Source: Actinophytocola sp049647105 | Lineage (GTDB): Bacteria > Actinomycetota > Actinomycetes > Mycobacteriales > Pseudonocardiaceae | Reading direction: 5' to 3' | Length of the DNA: 64,000 bases | Assembly: GCF_049647105.1 (NCBI RefSeq) | Contig: NZ_JBARWZ010000288.1 | Location: 9,268 to 73,267 of the forward strand | Part shown: positions 34,219-41,729 of the stretch, in pieces | Layout: every line of letters starts with the position of its first letter | How positions within the stretch are numbered: position 1 is the stretch's first letter | The notes under the pieces: model-generated | The model's input: the letters and a program-made list of their open reading frames with translations, nothing else | What the model was told of the DNA's origin: nothing | The model's database searches: none | Position numbers and translations under genes: made by a program

Positions 34219-34433
34219 CCGAGATCCGTGAGATCACCAACTGGTTCACCCTGCCGGGGTGGACCACGGCGCACGAGGTGGAGCAGTACGGGTCACTCGG
34301 GCACATCCGCCTGTGGATCACCGTGTGCGGGCGGGAGTACCGGCTGCCGGATCCGGAGGTGGATGACCGTCCGTTGCAGGCTCCGGCCGGGATGCGGCGC
34401 TGCGGTCAGTGCGTGCGTCGGGGTCGGTCGTGA
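34215..34433 (+). CDS. Small protein with C-terminal CxxC
   Basis: 72 residues from GTG 34215 (GTGA overlap). Beta-rich with HIRLWITVCGREYRLPD; ends RRCGQCVRRGRS. Last rightward gene before the convergent EndoVII/HTH pair. Confidence 0.62.
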   Translation: MTEIREITNWFTLPGWTTAHEVEQYGSLGHIRLWITVCGREYRLPDPEVDDRPLQAPAGMRRCGQCVRRGRS

Positions 34434-34441
34434 TCTCGGTG

Positions 34442-34870
34442 TCACTCAGAGGACGCGAGGGCAGGAAGCAGCACCGGACTGACGAAGCTCGCCGGCAGCG
34501 GCGACCCCCACGGCCCGCTCGTGATCACATGCCGCGCCGTCAGCGCGATCATGAGCGACGGGTGGCGTTCCCGGTACCGGTCGAAGACCTCGACGGGGCG
34601 CTTGAGTCCTGTCGCCGTGTGCCCCTCGCCGACGTTGCAGCGCTGACACAGCAGCCCCCGGATCAGGCCGGTCACGTGGTCGTGGTCGCGCACCAACGGC
34701 CGTCCCGCGAGGGCTGGCCTGGCGCAGGCGGCGCACCTGCCCTGCTGCCAGTTCCACAGCATGAGGTGGGCGTGGTTCTCCGGGCAGCTGGCAACTGCGG
34801 CGAGGTGCTCGGCGGTGACCGTCCACGACCAGCATGCGGGCAGCGCGGGGAGGACGGCGTGGCGAGTCAT
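34442..34870 (-). CDS. Endonuclease VII-like HNH nuclease
   Basis: 142 residues. CPENHAHLMLWNWQQGRCAAC, LVRDHDHVTGLIRGLLCQRC and NVGEGH are the recombination endonuclease VII signature (His-Asp-His with a four-Cys zinc site). Cleaves branched DNA or acts as a group-I-type homing nuclease. It is leftward, against the early operon, and coupled by ATGA to the HTH gene upstream. Confidence 0.9.
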   Translation of the reverse strand: MTRHAVLPALPACWSWTVTAEHLAAVASCPENHAHLMLWNWQQGRCAACARPALAGRPLVRDHDHVTGLIRGLLCQRCNVGEGHTATGLKRPVEVFDRYRERHPSLMIALTARHVITSGPWGSPLPASFVSPVLLPALASSE

Positions 34871-35100
34871 GGGCGCTCGTCTCTCGTCTCGGACTCGCCA
34901 CGCTCGCGGACCGCCTTCGCGATGAGCCGGATCCGCTCCCGGCTGTACCCGGTCAGCTCGGCGAGGACCTTCTGGGTGACGCCGTCGTCGAGGTCGTCGA
35001 CGATCGCTTGGTGCAGGTCCTGGGTGGCCTGTTCAGCCTTGGCGCGTGCTCGTTCGCGCTTGGCGAGGGCGGCGACGGTGCGCGGCCTGGGGCTGGTCAT
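34867..35100 (-). CDS. HTH protein coupled to EndoVII gene
   Basis: 77 residues from ATG 35100. Basic coiled N-terminus (AALAKRERARAKAEQATQDL) and helix-turn-helix (VTQKVLAELTGYSRERIRLI). Probably an autoregulator that uses the palindromes upstream of its start. Confidence 0.75.
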   Translation of the reverse strand: MTSPRPRTVAALAKRERARAKAEQATQDLHQAIVDDLDDGVTQKVLAELTGYSRERIRLIAKAVRERGESETRDERP

Positions 35101-35127
35101 GTGCCTGAGTATGGCAGGGATCGAGGC

Positions 35128-35174
35128 CAATGCCAATTGGCAGTCAGACAGGGTTGCAATGCCAATTGGCATTG
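35128..35174. promoter_or_regulatory. Two palindromic operators
   Basis: TGCCAATTGGCA at 35131-35142 and 35160-35171. The second extends to a perfect 18-bp palindrome (CAATGCCAATTGGCATTG, 35157-35174); the first shares its left half. Centres are 29 bp apart, between the leftward HTH gene and a rightward small gene. Confidence 0.72.
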
Positions 35175-35211
35175 GCGTAAGCTTGGGGTACACCAACCGA
35201 GGGAGTCGCAG

Positions 35212-35394
35212 ATGACCGCCACGACCGACCTGACCATCACCCCCAAGTCGCCGTTCCGTTCGGACCGCGAGGCCGACGCCGTCGCCTTCATCATCGGCGG
35301 GTTGGCCGAGATGGCCTGTCCGCTGGCACCGCGCGCGGACGGCTGCCAGCACCCGTCCGGCAGCTGCAAACCCGAAGGCTGCTCCGCCTGCTGA
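35212..35394 (+). CDS. Small Cys-containing protein
   Basis: 60 residues behind GAGGGAG. The C-terminal third has four Cys (MACPLA, DGCQHPSGSCKPEGCSAC includes five in all). Unknown function; first gene of a rightward unit controlled from the palindromic operator region. Confidence 0.62.
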   Translation: MTATTDLTITPKSPFRSDREADAVAFIIGGLAEMACPLAPRADGCQHPSGSCKPEGCSAC

Positions 35395-35396
35395 CC

Positions 35397-35431
35397 GTCC
35401 GGGGGCCCGAGCAGGAGACGGGCCCCCGGAC
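35397..35431 (+). terminator. Perfect 12-bp hairpin
   Basis: GTCCGGGGGCCC, 11-nt loop, GGGCCCCCGGAC. Lies 3 bp after the stop of the preceding gene. No U-run; first of three hairpins of similar placement. Confidence 0.6.
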
Positions 35432-35451
35432 CCACCCCGAGGGAGGGCGTC

Positions 35452-35541
35452 ATGTGCACCAACCAGAAGCCGCACCCGAAGCACTCCATCCCGATGTACC
35501 GGTGGTTCCAGAAGTTCTGGTTCCACTGCCCCGGCCGCTGA
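35452..35541 (+). CDS. 29-residue basic aromatic peptide
   Basis: Begins MCTNQKPHPKHS and ends WFQKFWFHCPGR. Strong GAGGGAGG ribosome site, hairpins on both sides. Rich in Trp/Phe/Lys/His; might be membrane active or regulatory. Unknown. Confidence 0.5.
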   Translation: MCTNQKPHPKHSIPMYRWFQKFWFHCPGR

Positions 35542-35543
35542 CC

Positions 35544-35577
35544 TGGTGGGGCCCGTCGCAGGGGGCAGGCCCCACCA
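35544..35577 (+). terminator. 10-bp hairpin after the 29-residue gene
   Basis: TGGTGGGGCC, 14-nt loop, GGCCCCACCA. Immediately followed by the C-rich leader of the next gene. Confidence 0.55.
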
Positions 35578-35925
35578 CCCCCCAAACGATCACAAAGGGA
35601 GCAGGGCGATGACACCCGAGAACACCCGCCGATTGAACGAGGCCATAGAGGTTGAGCGGCTCGTCTTCGCCTGCTCGGAGGCCATCCGCAGTGCTCGTCT
35701 GGCGTCGCTGCGGGAGAACAAGAAGTTGCCGACCGAGCGGCAGTTGGCGCGTGCGTGCACGGCCGCTGTACTGCGTGAGGCGTCCGGTAATCAGCTGTTC
35801 CGCGAGTTGGGTCCGGCGGAGATCGCGGCGCTGATCGCGCCGGAGCCTGTCGAGTCCACCTCCTGACTGGTTGGTGTTCTCCGGCAGCGGAGAGCGCCCC
35901 ACCACCCCCCGAACAGATCAAGGAG
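35569..35925 (+). repeat. Repeated leader sequence
   Basis: GCCCCACCACCCCCC, then (A/G)AAC(A)GATCA and a GGGAG/GGAG ribosome site, occurs at 35569-35601 and 35896-35925, each preceded by a hairpin and followed by a small gene. This is a duplicated 5' leader. Confidence 0.6.
35609..35866 (+). CDS. Hypothetical helical phage protein
   Basis: 85 residues; helical throughout (EVERLVFACSEAIRSARLAS, TERQLARACTAAVLREASGN). Starts 8 bp after GGGAGCAG. Has its own leader hairpin. Unknown function. Confidence 0.65.
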   Translation: MTPENTRRLNEAIEVERLVFACSEAIRSARLASLRENKKLPTERQLARACTAAVLREASGNQLFRELGPAEIAALIAPEPVESTS

Positions 35926-35932
35926 AGGCGAG

Positions 35933-36250
35933 ATGGGCGACGTTCACCGGTACCTGATCACCGCACCAGCGGACCTGAAGATGGACCTTTGGGCCACGAC
36001 CGGCATGTTCGCCAACTGGCTCGAAGGCCGGGAGAACGGCGACCGCGAGACGTGGCTGGCGACCGTGTTCGACAAGCAGGCCGAGGGCTTCCTGATCGCG
36101 GCCCGGACGGTCGGGGTGACGGTCGAGGAAATCGAGGGCGGCGGCGACACCGAGACGTACCGGCTGTTGGTCGGCGAGCCGGGGACGGGCTGGCAGGACA
36201 GCGACGGGCAAGCCGCGATGCGGGCCGCTGAAGGTGATGACGGTGAGTGA
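35933..36250 (+). CDS. Hypothetical phage protein
   Basis: 105 residues, alpha/beta (HRYLITAPADLKMDLWATTG, GFLIAARTVGVTVEEIEGGG). Preceded by AAGGAG and the second repeated leader. Unknown function. Confidence 0.66.
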   Translation: MGDVHRYLITAPADLKMDLWATTGMFANWLEGRENGDRETWLATVFDKQAEGFLIAARTVGVTVEEIEGGGDTETYRLLVGEPGTGWQDSDGQAAMRAAEGDDGE

Positions 36251-36506
36251 CCCCGTTTCGGGCTCCATCCCACTAACCCAACGACTGGTCGAAGCAGCGC
36301 GCGAGGAGATCTTCAACGCGCCACACGTGGACGGTGTGGCAGTGGACTACGACGTCGCGGCGCGTGGCGCGGTGGTCGCTGTGCTGCGGGAGTTGATCCA
36401 GCCGACCGAGCTGGCGGGCGTCCGGGTGGACTGGACCTTCTCAGCCTCTGACCTGTCTCGCGGCTGGTTGCGTCGTCTGTTCGACCGTTGGAAGGGACAG
36501 CCATGA
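36237..36506 (+). CDS. Hypothetical phage protein
   Basis: 89 residues; helical N-terminus (LTQRLVEAAREEIFNAPHVD). Start ambiguous among GTG 36234, ATG 36237 and GTG 36243, all overlapping the previous gene. Unknown function. Confidence 0.62.
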   Translation: MTVSDPVSGSIPLTQRLVEAAREEIFNAPHVDGVAVDYDVAARGAVVAVLRELIQPTELAGVRVDWTFSASDLSRGWLRRLFDRWKGQP

Positions 36507-37135
36507 CCGACTGTGTGATCTGCCCGCCCGGCCGGCACCGTGACGTGGAGCCGCACAAGCTGGTGTGCTTCCACTGCTCGAACCGCATCCTGAGGCATCT
36601 CGGGGAACTGGAGGACTACCTCCCGACCCTCAGCCTGTTGAAGACGAAGGGCGGCGACGGAGGCGGACGCAAACCCGGCTTCGGCTCGAGTTCGCCGGCG
36701 AACGACACGGTCATCCACCACACCGACTGGCGCACCACACCCTCCGCGCTGGACGGCATGGGTGCGGTGGCGACGGTCCACGAGTGGGCAGTGCAGGTGC
36801 GCGAGGACCGCGGCCTGGAGTGCCCCCGGACACTGTCGGTGTTCGGCGAACTCCATGCCCTCAGGTCAAACCACTCGTGGATCATGGCCCAACCGTGGGT
36901 CGCCGACTACGCCCAGGAGGTCCGCGAGATCCACTCCGCAGTCAGGGCCGCGGCGAACGACCCCATCCCCCGATCGGTGGGTCAGTGCATCGCCATGCGC
37001 CGTGACCGGGAATGCGGGGCGGACGTGTACGAGATGCCGGACGCCTCGGGGGTGAAGTGCTCCGACAACGCGTGCGCGCGGATCTACACTGGACTTGACC
37101 TGGACAGACTTCGGGTAGCGCAGGAGGCATCGTGA
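36503..37135 (+). CDS. Zinc-binding actinophage protein
   Basis: 210 residues. N-terminal treble-clef-like Cys pairs (DCVICPPG, LVCFHCSNRI), helical middle, C-terminal second pair (GQCIAMRRDRECGADVY, VKCSDNACARIYTG). This layout with the following DUF6221 and HTH genes is a recurrent actinophage cassette of unknown role. Confidence 0.72.
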   Translation: MTDCVICPPGRHRDVEPHKLVCFHCSNRILRHLGELEDYLPTLSLLKTKGGDGGGRKPGFGSSSPANDTVIHHTDWRTTPSALDGMGAVATVHEWAVQVREDRGLECPRTLSVFGELHALRSNHSWIMAQPWVADYAQEVREIHSAVRAAANDPIPRSVGQCIAMRRDRECGADVYEMPDASGVKCSDNACARIYTGLDLDRLRVAQEAS

Positions 37136-37404
37136 CCAACCTGGCGGCGTGGCTGCTGACACAGTTCGACGAACTGGAGAACCATGTCATGTACAGCGGC
37201 GGGCCGGACTGCGAGTACTGGTCCAAAGAGGAGATGGTGGACGACCTGCAGGCCAAGCGGCAGATCGTGGAAGACCACGCCGACCAGCACACCTGCGTCG
37301 TCGCCGCCGCCCGCGAGGTCCCATACGTCGGCTGTCGAACTCTGCGCCTGCTGGCCCGGCCGTTTGCCGGCCGCCCTGGCTACCTCGACGAGTGGCGCCC
37401 GTGA
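37132..37404 (+). CDS. DUF6221 family protein
   Basis: 90 residues, GTG in a GTGA overlap. Typical family plan: N-terminal LAAWLLTQFDELENHV, the central VDDLQAKRQIVEDHADQH and the ending TLRLLARPFAGRPGYLDEWR. Function unknown. Confidence 0.82.
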   Translation: MTNLAAWLLTQFDELENHVMYSGGPDCEYWSKEEMVDDLQAKRQIVEDHADQHTCVVAAAREVPYVGCRTLRLLARPFAGRPGYLDEWRP

Positions 37405-37580
37405 GCGCCCGCCTCCCCGCATCTCTGGCCCTCCTGCTGCTCCGCCAGTCGGGCATCACGGTCAGCCCGGCAACCCTCCGATCGTGGGTCCATCGAGGGC
37501 ATCTGACCCGCGCTGAGGGCGGCTATTGCGTGCGGGAGATCCGCGAGTATCTGGAGTCACGCGACACGCGCGCCGCCTAG
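37401..37580 (+). CDS. Small helix-turn-helix protein
   Basis: 59 residues from GTG 37401. MerR-like: LLLLRQSGITVSPATLRSWV then GYCVREIREYLESRD. Overlaps the DUF6221 gene. Probably a local regulator. Confidence 0.7.
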   Translation: MSARLPASLALLLLRQSGITVSPATLRSWVHRGHLTRAEGGYCVREIREYLESRDTRAA

Positions 37581-37638
37581 CTTGCTCGCAGGTCAAAGCA
37601 TGTGCAACGATCACCACACGCGGAGCTATGCCCGCAAG

Positions 37639-37669
37639 AGCCCCGACCACCTGACATGTGGCCGGGGCT
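37639..37669 (+). terminator. Intrinsic terminator-like hairpin
   Basis: AGCCCCGACCAC, 7-nt loop, GTGGCCGGGGCT with one A-C mismatch, then TCCTGCTTTC. Ends the unit closed by the small HTH gene. Confidence 0.65.
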
Positions 37670-37690
37670 TCCTGCTTTCAAGGGCAGGTG

Positions 37691-37882
37691 ATGACCGTGG
37701 CCCACCCTTCCGAGATCACTGGCTTGTCGCTCGCGCTGTCGAACACGGAGCTGCAGATCGACAAGGCTCTCGACGACGGCAACCGACGCGCGTTCCGGCT
37801 GTGGTGCCAGCGCCGCACGTCGCTGTTGGCGAAGCTGGAGCGAACCCTGCTCGCGGTGGCCACGACGGAGGTACCCGCGTGA
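37691..37882 (+). CDS. Hypothetical helical phage protein
   Basis: 63 residues (GLSLALSNTELQIDKALDDG, LWCQRRTSLLAKLERTLLAV). Start ATG behind AGGGCAGG. Unknown function. Confidence 0.6.
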   Translation: MTVAHPSEITGLSLALSNTELQIDKALDDGNRRAFRLWCQRRTSLLAKLERTLLAVATTEVPA

Positions 37883-38142
37883 GCGACGAAGCCAGCGACC
37901 GCGTGACAGGTGCTCTCGCCGACGCCATCAAAGCGGGCGAGCTGGGCGACGACCCGAAGGGCATGCCCGCGCAGTGGGTACTGATCGGCACCTACTACGA
38001 CAGCGAGGGCGAGAACTGCACCGTGTTCCTCACGAACAACGGGGCGCGGATGCACGAGACCCTCGGCCTGCTGGCGCTGGGCACGGTCGCGTGGAACGAG
38101 CAGGCGGCCCGCTGGGTCCACGACTCCGACAGCGACGCCTGA
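37879..38142 (+). CDS. Hypothetical phage protein
   Basis: 87 residues from GTG 37879 (GTGA overlap). Beta-rich: AQWVLIGTYYDSEGENCTVF, GTVAWNEQAARWVHDS. Unknown function. Confidence 0.64.
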   Translation: MSDEASDRVTGALADAIKAGELGDDPKGMPAQWVLIGTYYDSEGENCTVFLTNNGARMHETLGLLALGTVAWNEQAARWVHDSDSDA

Positions 38143-38162
38143 CCAAGATCCATCTATCGACA

Positions 38163-38197
38163 AACCTGCAGGTCGCATCCAAGCCACCTGCGGTTTT
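38163..38197 (+). terminator. Hairpin with short U-run
   Basis: AACC-T-GCAGGT, 12-nt loop, ACCTGC-GGTT then TT; a bulged T on the left arm. Weak intrinsic terminator. Confidence 0.5.
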
Positions 38198-38223
38198 CCA
38201 TCACTCCACACGGAGGCGGCGAG

Positions 38224-38631
38224 ATGCCAACCCAGAAGGTCAACGCCCAACAGATCGACGACGAGTGCACGCACGGCTGGTACACCGAGGTGTCGTGGCG
38301 CAAGCAGCCGCAGCCCGGGCAGCACGCCGAGCAGGGCAACGCGCCCGGTCACGTGCAGATCACCACGGTCAACGTCCACTCCCCGTTCGCCTTCCCCGAC
38401 AAGGACACGGGTGATCACTTCGAGGCGGGCGAGAAGTTCGACGGCTGGCGCGTCACGCTCGACGAGGACGGCATCGACCGGTTGATCAAGACGTTGCACA
38501 AGGCCAAGCGGCAGGCGTTCGGCGACACACCGCCGGGCCTGCCATCGGGTCCGATCCGGGTGATCGGCGACGAGCAGGTGGCAGCCGCAGAGCGTGGCGT
38601 GTACCTGCCGAACGAGGACAGGGTCATCTGA
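38224..38631 (+). CDS. Hypothetical phage protein
   Basis: 135 residues behind GGAGGCGG. Beta-rich middle (GHVQITTVNVHSPFAFPDKD, FDGWRVTLDEDGIDRLIKTL) and disordered tail. Similar small proteins lie before terminase genes in actinophages. Unknown function. Confidence 0.68.
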   Translation: MPTQKVNAQQIDDECTHGWYTEVSWRKQPQPGQHAEQGNAPGHVQITTVNVHSPFAFPDKDTGDHFEAGEKFDGWRVTLDEDGIDRLIKTLHKAKRQAFGDTPPGLPSGPIRVIGDEQVAAAERGVYLPNEDRVI

Positions 38632-38843
38632 TGGCGGTCCTGGTCAAGGCTCCGCTCCTCTGCCCCGACTGCGACAGCGACCTGCTCGTCCCCGTAGTGG
38701 TCGAGGTGGACGGCAGGATCAAGGTCGCCGAGGACGAGGGCACGGCGATGTTCACCGAGCACGTGATGTCGGACCCGGAGAACCACCCGACGTTCGCCAT
38801 ACCTGACACCGCAGACACCTCAGACACCTCAGACTCGGCATGA
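38631..38843 (+). CDS. Small protein with N-terminal CxxC
   Basis: 70 residues; LLCPDCDSDLLVPVVVEVDG suggests half of a zinc ribbon. The acidic Thr/Ser/Asp tail is encoded by repeated CAGACACCT. Unknown function. Confidence 0.62.
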   Translation: MAVLVKAPLLCPDCDSDLLVPVVVEVDGRIKVAEDEGTAMFTEHVMSDPENHPTFAIPDTADTSDTSDSA

Positions 38844-39046
38844 CTGCCCCCGAACAGCCAGACGTGCAGATCCTCCTGAACCCGAACGGCGTCGCCGGCA
38901 GGGTCGTGATCAACGGCATGGACATGGGGCAGGTCTTGGACCTCAAGGTCCACGAGTTCGTACCCGACGAAGACATCGCGAAGGTCACTGTGACCCTGCT
39001 GCCGTCGAAGCTGCTGGTGACTGTCGATGCCGACCCGGGCGAGTAG
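38840..39046 (+). CDS. Hypothetical beta-rich phage protein
   Basis: 68 residues; QILLNPNGVAGRVVINGMDM and IAKVTVTLLPSKLLVTVDAD suggest a small beta sandwich. Overlaps the HNH gene by 20 bp. Confidence 0.62.
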   Translation: MTAPEQPDVQILLNPNGVAGRVVINGMDMGQVLDLKVHEFVPDEDIAKVTVTLLPSKLLVTVDADPGE

Positions 39047-39374
39047 ACGCTGCTCCTTCCCCGGCTGCCCCACGCGGGCGGGCCAGTGCGAGAAGCACGA
39101 CAGCATGCGCAACCGCGGCTACCACCGCACCACCCCAACCAAGGTAGCCAGACAACAGCCAGGGGTGCAGGCACACAGGACAGCAGCAGTCGCAGCGCAC
39201 GTCCAACGCCACGGCTGGCTGTGCCTCGGCGACGACAACCACCCGAGACACGAGTGCCACGACCTCACCGCAGACGACCCGCTACCCATCGCACTAGGCG
39301 GCGACCCCATGCAACACCTCGTCGTCATGTGTAGATCAGCGAACAGCAGCAAGGGCGCACGCCCACCGTACTGA
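39027..39374 (+). CDS. HNH endonuclease next to terminase
   Basis: 115 residues. CSFPGCPTRAGQCEKHDS gives the zinc knuckle, then HECHDLTADDPLPIALGGDP and VVMCRSANSSKGARPPY the HNH core. In HK97-type phages such an HNH protein assists terminase cleavage at cos, and its position directly before the small terminase gene supports this role. Confidence 0.85.
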   Translation: MPTRASRRCSFPGCPTRAGQCEKHDSMRNRGYHRTTPTKVARQQPGVQAHRTAAVAAHVQRHGWLCLGDDNHPRHECHDLTADDPLPIALGGDPMQHLVVMCRSANSSKGARPPY

Positions 39375-39556
39375 CAGGTCGACCGGGTGCCCCACGCTCC
39401 GTGTAGCGGCACCTGTAGCGGCCGGAACGATCATGACTTGATGATCCACACCCACCCCTGGGGGTACCCCTCCCCCCAGGGCCACCCAGCTCCACGCCCC
39501 GGGCAAGGCTCATCCACGCGCGGACAGGTTTTCGGCAATCGGCTAGGGGGGTGATC
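39375..39556. other. Probable cos/packaging-initiation region
   Basis: Non-coding spacer between HNH and terminase genes. Contains a 9-bp direct repeat TGTAGCGGC at 39402 and 39414, the inverted repeat GATCAT-GACTTG-ATGATC (39429-39446) and a C/G-rich hairpin CCCTGGGGG/CCCCCAGGG (39456-39481). Structure and location fit cos; the cut site is not identified. Confidence 0.5.
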
Positions 39557-40045
39557 ATGGGCAAGCGTGGTCCGGCGAAGCGTCCGACGAACTTGGCGTT
39601 GTTGCATGGGGAGTCGCGGCCGTCGCGGGTGAACCTGGATGAGCCGGTGCCAGACGCCGGCGAGGTGTCCCCGCCAGCGTGGCTGGGTGAAGAGGCGCGT
39701 GCGGTGTGGGAGCGGTTGGCGCCGGACCTGGAGAAGCAGGGTGTGCTGACCGCGTGGGATGTGGACTCGTTCGCGACGTTCTGCTCGGCGGTCGTGACGA
39801 ACCGGCTCGCGTTGATGGACGTCGAGAAGAACGGCACGTCGTGCACCACCCCGGTCCGGGAGATGTCGGACGGCACGATCATCTACGAGCTGCGGAAGAA
39901 CCCGGCGTGGCAGGTGGCGCGGGAGTCGACCGCGATCCTGGTGACGCTCGGCGGCCGGTTCGGGTTGAACCCGTCGGACCGCGGCCAGTTGAAGATGAAG
40001 CCCGAGGGCGACGAGGGCAAGGGAGCTGACCGGCTGCTCGGCTGA
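39557..40045 (+). CDS. terS: Terminase small subunit (P27 family)
   Basis: 162 residues from ATG 39557 (GGGGGG upstream). GKRGPAKRPTNLALLHGES and PPAWLGEEARAVWERLAPDL, ending in the DRLLG-type tail, are P27-family hallmarks. Binds cos and recruits the large subunit. Confidence 0.93.
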   Translation: MGKRGPAKRPTNLALLHGESRPSRVNLDEPVPDAGEVSPPAWLGEEARAVWERLAPDLEKQGVLTAWDVDSFATFCSAVVTNRLALMDVEKNGTSCTTPVREMSDGTIIYELRKNPAWQVARESTAILVTLGGRFGLNPSDRGQLKMKPEGDEGKGADRLLG

Positions 40046-40054
40046 GGGGAGGCC

Positions 40055-41719
40055 GTGTTGGCTCTCCCGTTGTGCGGGTTCACCCTCGACGGGTTGACCT
40101 GCAAGAAGCGTGGCGATCACTGGTGTCAGCCGCGGGCGGATCACGCGAAGGCGTTCTTCGAAGAGGTGCTTGTTCACACGAAGGGTGTGTGGGCGCGCCG
40201 CAAGTTCATCCTGTCGACCTGGCAGGACGACGAGATCATCGGGCCGATCTTTGGGCCGGTGCGGTGGTCGGAAGAGTTCGAGTGCTACGTGCGGGTGATC
40301 CGCATCGTGTGGATCGAGCTCGCACGCAAGCAGGGCAAGTCGGAGATCCTGGCCGGGATCGCGCTGTACATGCTGTGCGCGGACGGCGAGGACTCGGCGG
40401 AGATCTACGGCGCGGCGTGTGACCGGGATCAGGCCCGCAAGGTGTTCGACGTCGCTGCCCGGATGGTGAAGCTGTCGCCGGTGTTGTCGCGCCGGCTGAT
40501 CGTGAAGAACCACGAGAAGCGGATCGTCGACGAGAAAACCGGTTCCTACTACGAGGTGATCGCCGCGGACGCGGCCGGGAACCTCGGGCACAACCCGCAC
40601 GCGATCGTGTTCGACGAGGTGTTGACGCAGAAGAACGGTGACCTGTGGGACTCGCTGCGCACGGCGATGGGTACCCGGTCACAGGCGTTGATGATCGCCG
40701 CCACGACACCAGGTGATGATCCGTCGTCGTGGTGCGGTGGGATGCACGACGAGATGGAACGGGTCGCCGAGACCCCCGACCGGTCCCCGCACATCCACGT
40801 GTTCCTGCGGAACACCCCACCGGATGCGGACCCGTGGGACGAGAACAACTGGGGCTACGCGAACCCGGCGCTCGGCGAGTTCCTGTCGATCCAGGCGTTG
40901 CGGGACGAAGCGCTCGAGGCGCGGAACGACCCGTCGAAAGAGAACTCGTTCCGGCAGTTCCGACTGGCGCAGTGGGTGCGGCAGAAGTTCCGGTGGATGC
41001 CGATGCACCTGTGGGACGAATGCGCCGGCGAACCGTGGCTGTCGCCCGACTACCGCCGATCAGCCCTCACCGGGAAGGTCGCGTGGGCGGGGTTCGACCT
41101 CGCCGCGAAGTTCGACTTGGTGTCGTGGTCGCTGCTCATCCCCGACGGGGACGAGGTCCACGCGCTGTGGCGGTTCTGGCTCCCCGAGGACGCCCTCGAG
41201 GGCTTGGACAAGCACAACAACGGCAAGTTCACCCGGTGGGCCCGCGAAGGATGGTTGACGGTCACCGAAGGCAACGTCGTCGACTACGACCGCATCTACA
41301 CGGACATCGCGCAGGACTCCCGAGACTTCACGATCCGGGCCGCAGACGCTGACCAGTGGTCGATGGCGCCGGTGATCCAGGAGATCGAGAAGCGAACCGG
41401 CGTGTGGGAGATCGACGCCTACAACAACACCTACCAGCGGATGACGCCCGGCATGACCGAGCTCATGACGTTGGTGAAGTCGGAGCGGTTGAGGCATCAC
41501 AACAACCCGATCGCCCGGTTCTGCTTCGACGCCGTGGAGATCCGCAAAGCCCCGTACAACCCCGAACTGATCCGTCCGGACAAACCGGAGCGAGACAAGT
41601 CGGGGAAACGTATCGACGCTGTCCCGTCGCTGGCGATGGCGTGCTCGGCGTGGAAACGAGACCCGCTTCCCGAACAGTCCGCCAGGTCGCGCCGCAAAGT
41701 GATCGTGTCCAACAGGTGA
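40055..41719 (+). CDS. terL: Terminase large subunit
   Basis: 554 residues, GTG start after GAGGGGAGG. ATPase Walker A-like ARKQGKSE (90-97), Walker B with catalytic Glu IVFDE (184-188), coupling motif AATTPGDD. The nuclease domain begins GFDLAAKFDLVS (first metal Asp), with further acidic ligands in the C-terminal part. Packages DNA into proheads. Full length. Confidence 0.95.
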   Translation: MLALPLCGFTLDGLTCKKRGDHWCQPRADHAKAFFEEVLVHTKGVWARRKFILSTWQDDEIIGPIFGPVRWSEEFECYVRVIRIVWIELARKQGKSEILAGIALYMLCADGEDSAEIYGAACDRDQARKVFDVAARMVKLSPVLSRRLIVKNHEKRIVDEKTGSYYEVIAADAAGNLGHNPHAIVFDEVLTQKNGDLWDSLRTAMGTRSQALMIAATTPGDDPSSWCGGMHDEMERVAETPDRSPHIHVFLRNTPPDADPWDENNWGYANPALGEFLSIQALRDEALEARNDPSKENSFRQFRLAQWVRQKFRWMPMHLWDECAGEPWLSPDYRRSALTGKVAWAGFDLAAKFDLVSWSLLIPDGDEVHALWRFWLPEDALEGLDKHNNGKFTRWAREGWLTVTEGNVVDYDRIYTDIAQDSRDFTIRAADADQWSMAPVIQEIEKRTGVWEIDAYNNTYQRMTPGMTELMTLVKSERLRHHNNPIARFCFDAVEIRKAPYNPELIRPDKPERDKSGKRIDAVPSLAMACSAWKRDPLPEQSARSRRKVIVSNR

Positions 41720-41729
41720 GGGAGGTCGC

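Noticed and set aside
34409..35215. 268-codon rightward frame across the EndoVII/HTH pair
   Set aside because: Antisense to an EndoVII gene with an intact active site and to an HTH gene; no domain of its own.
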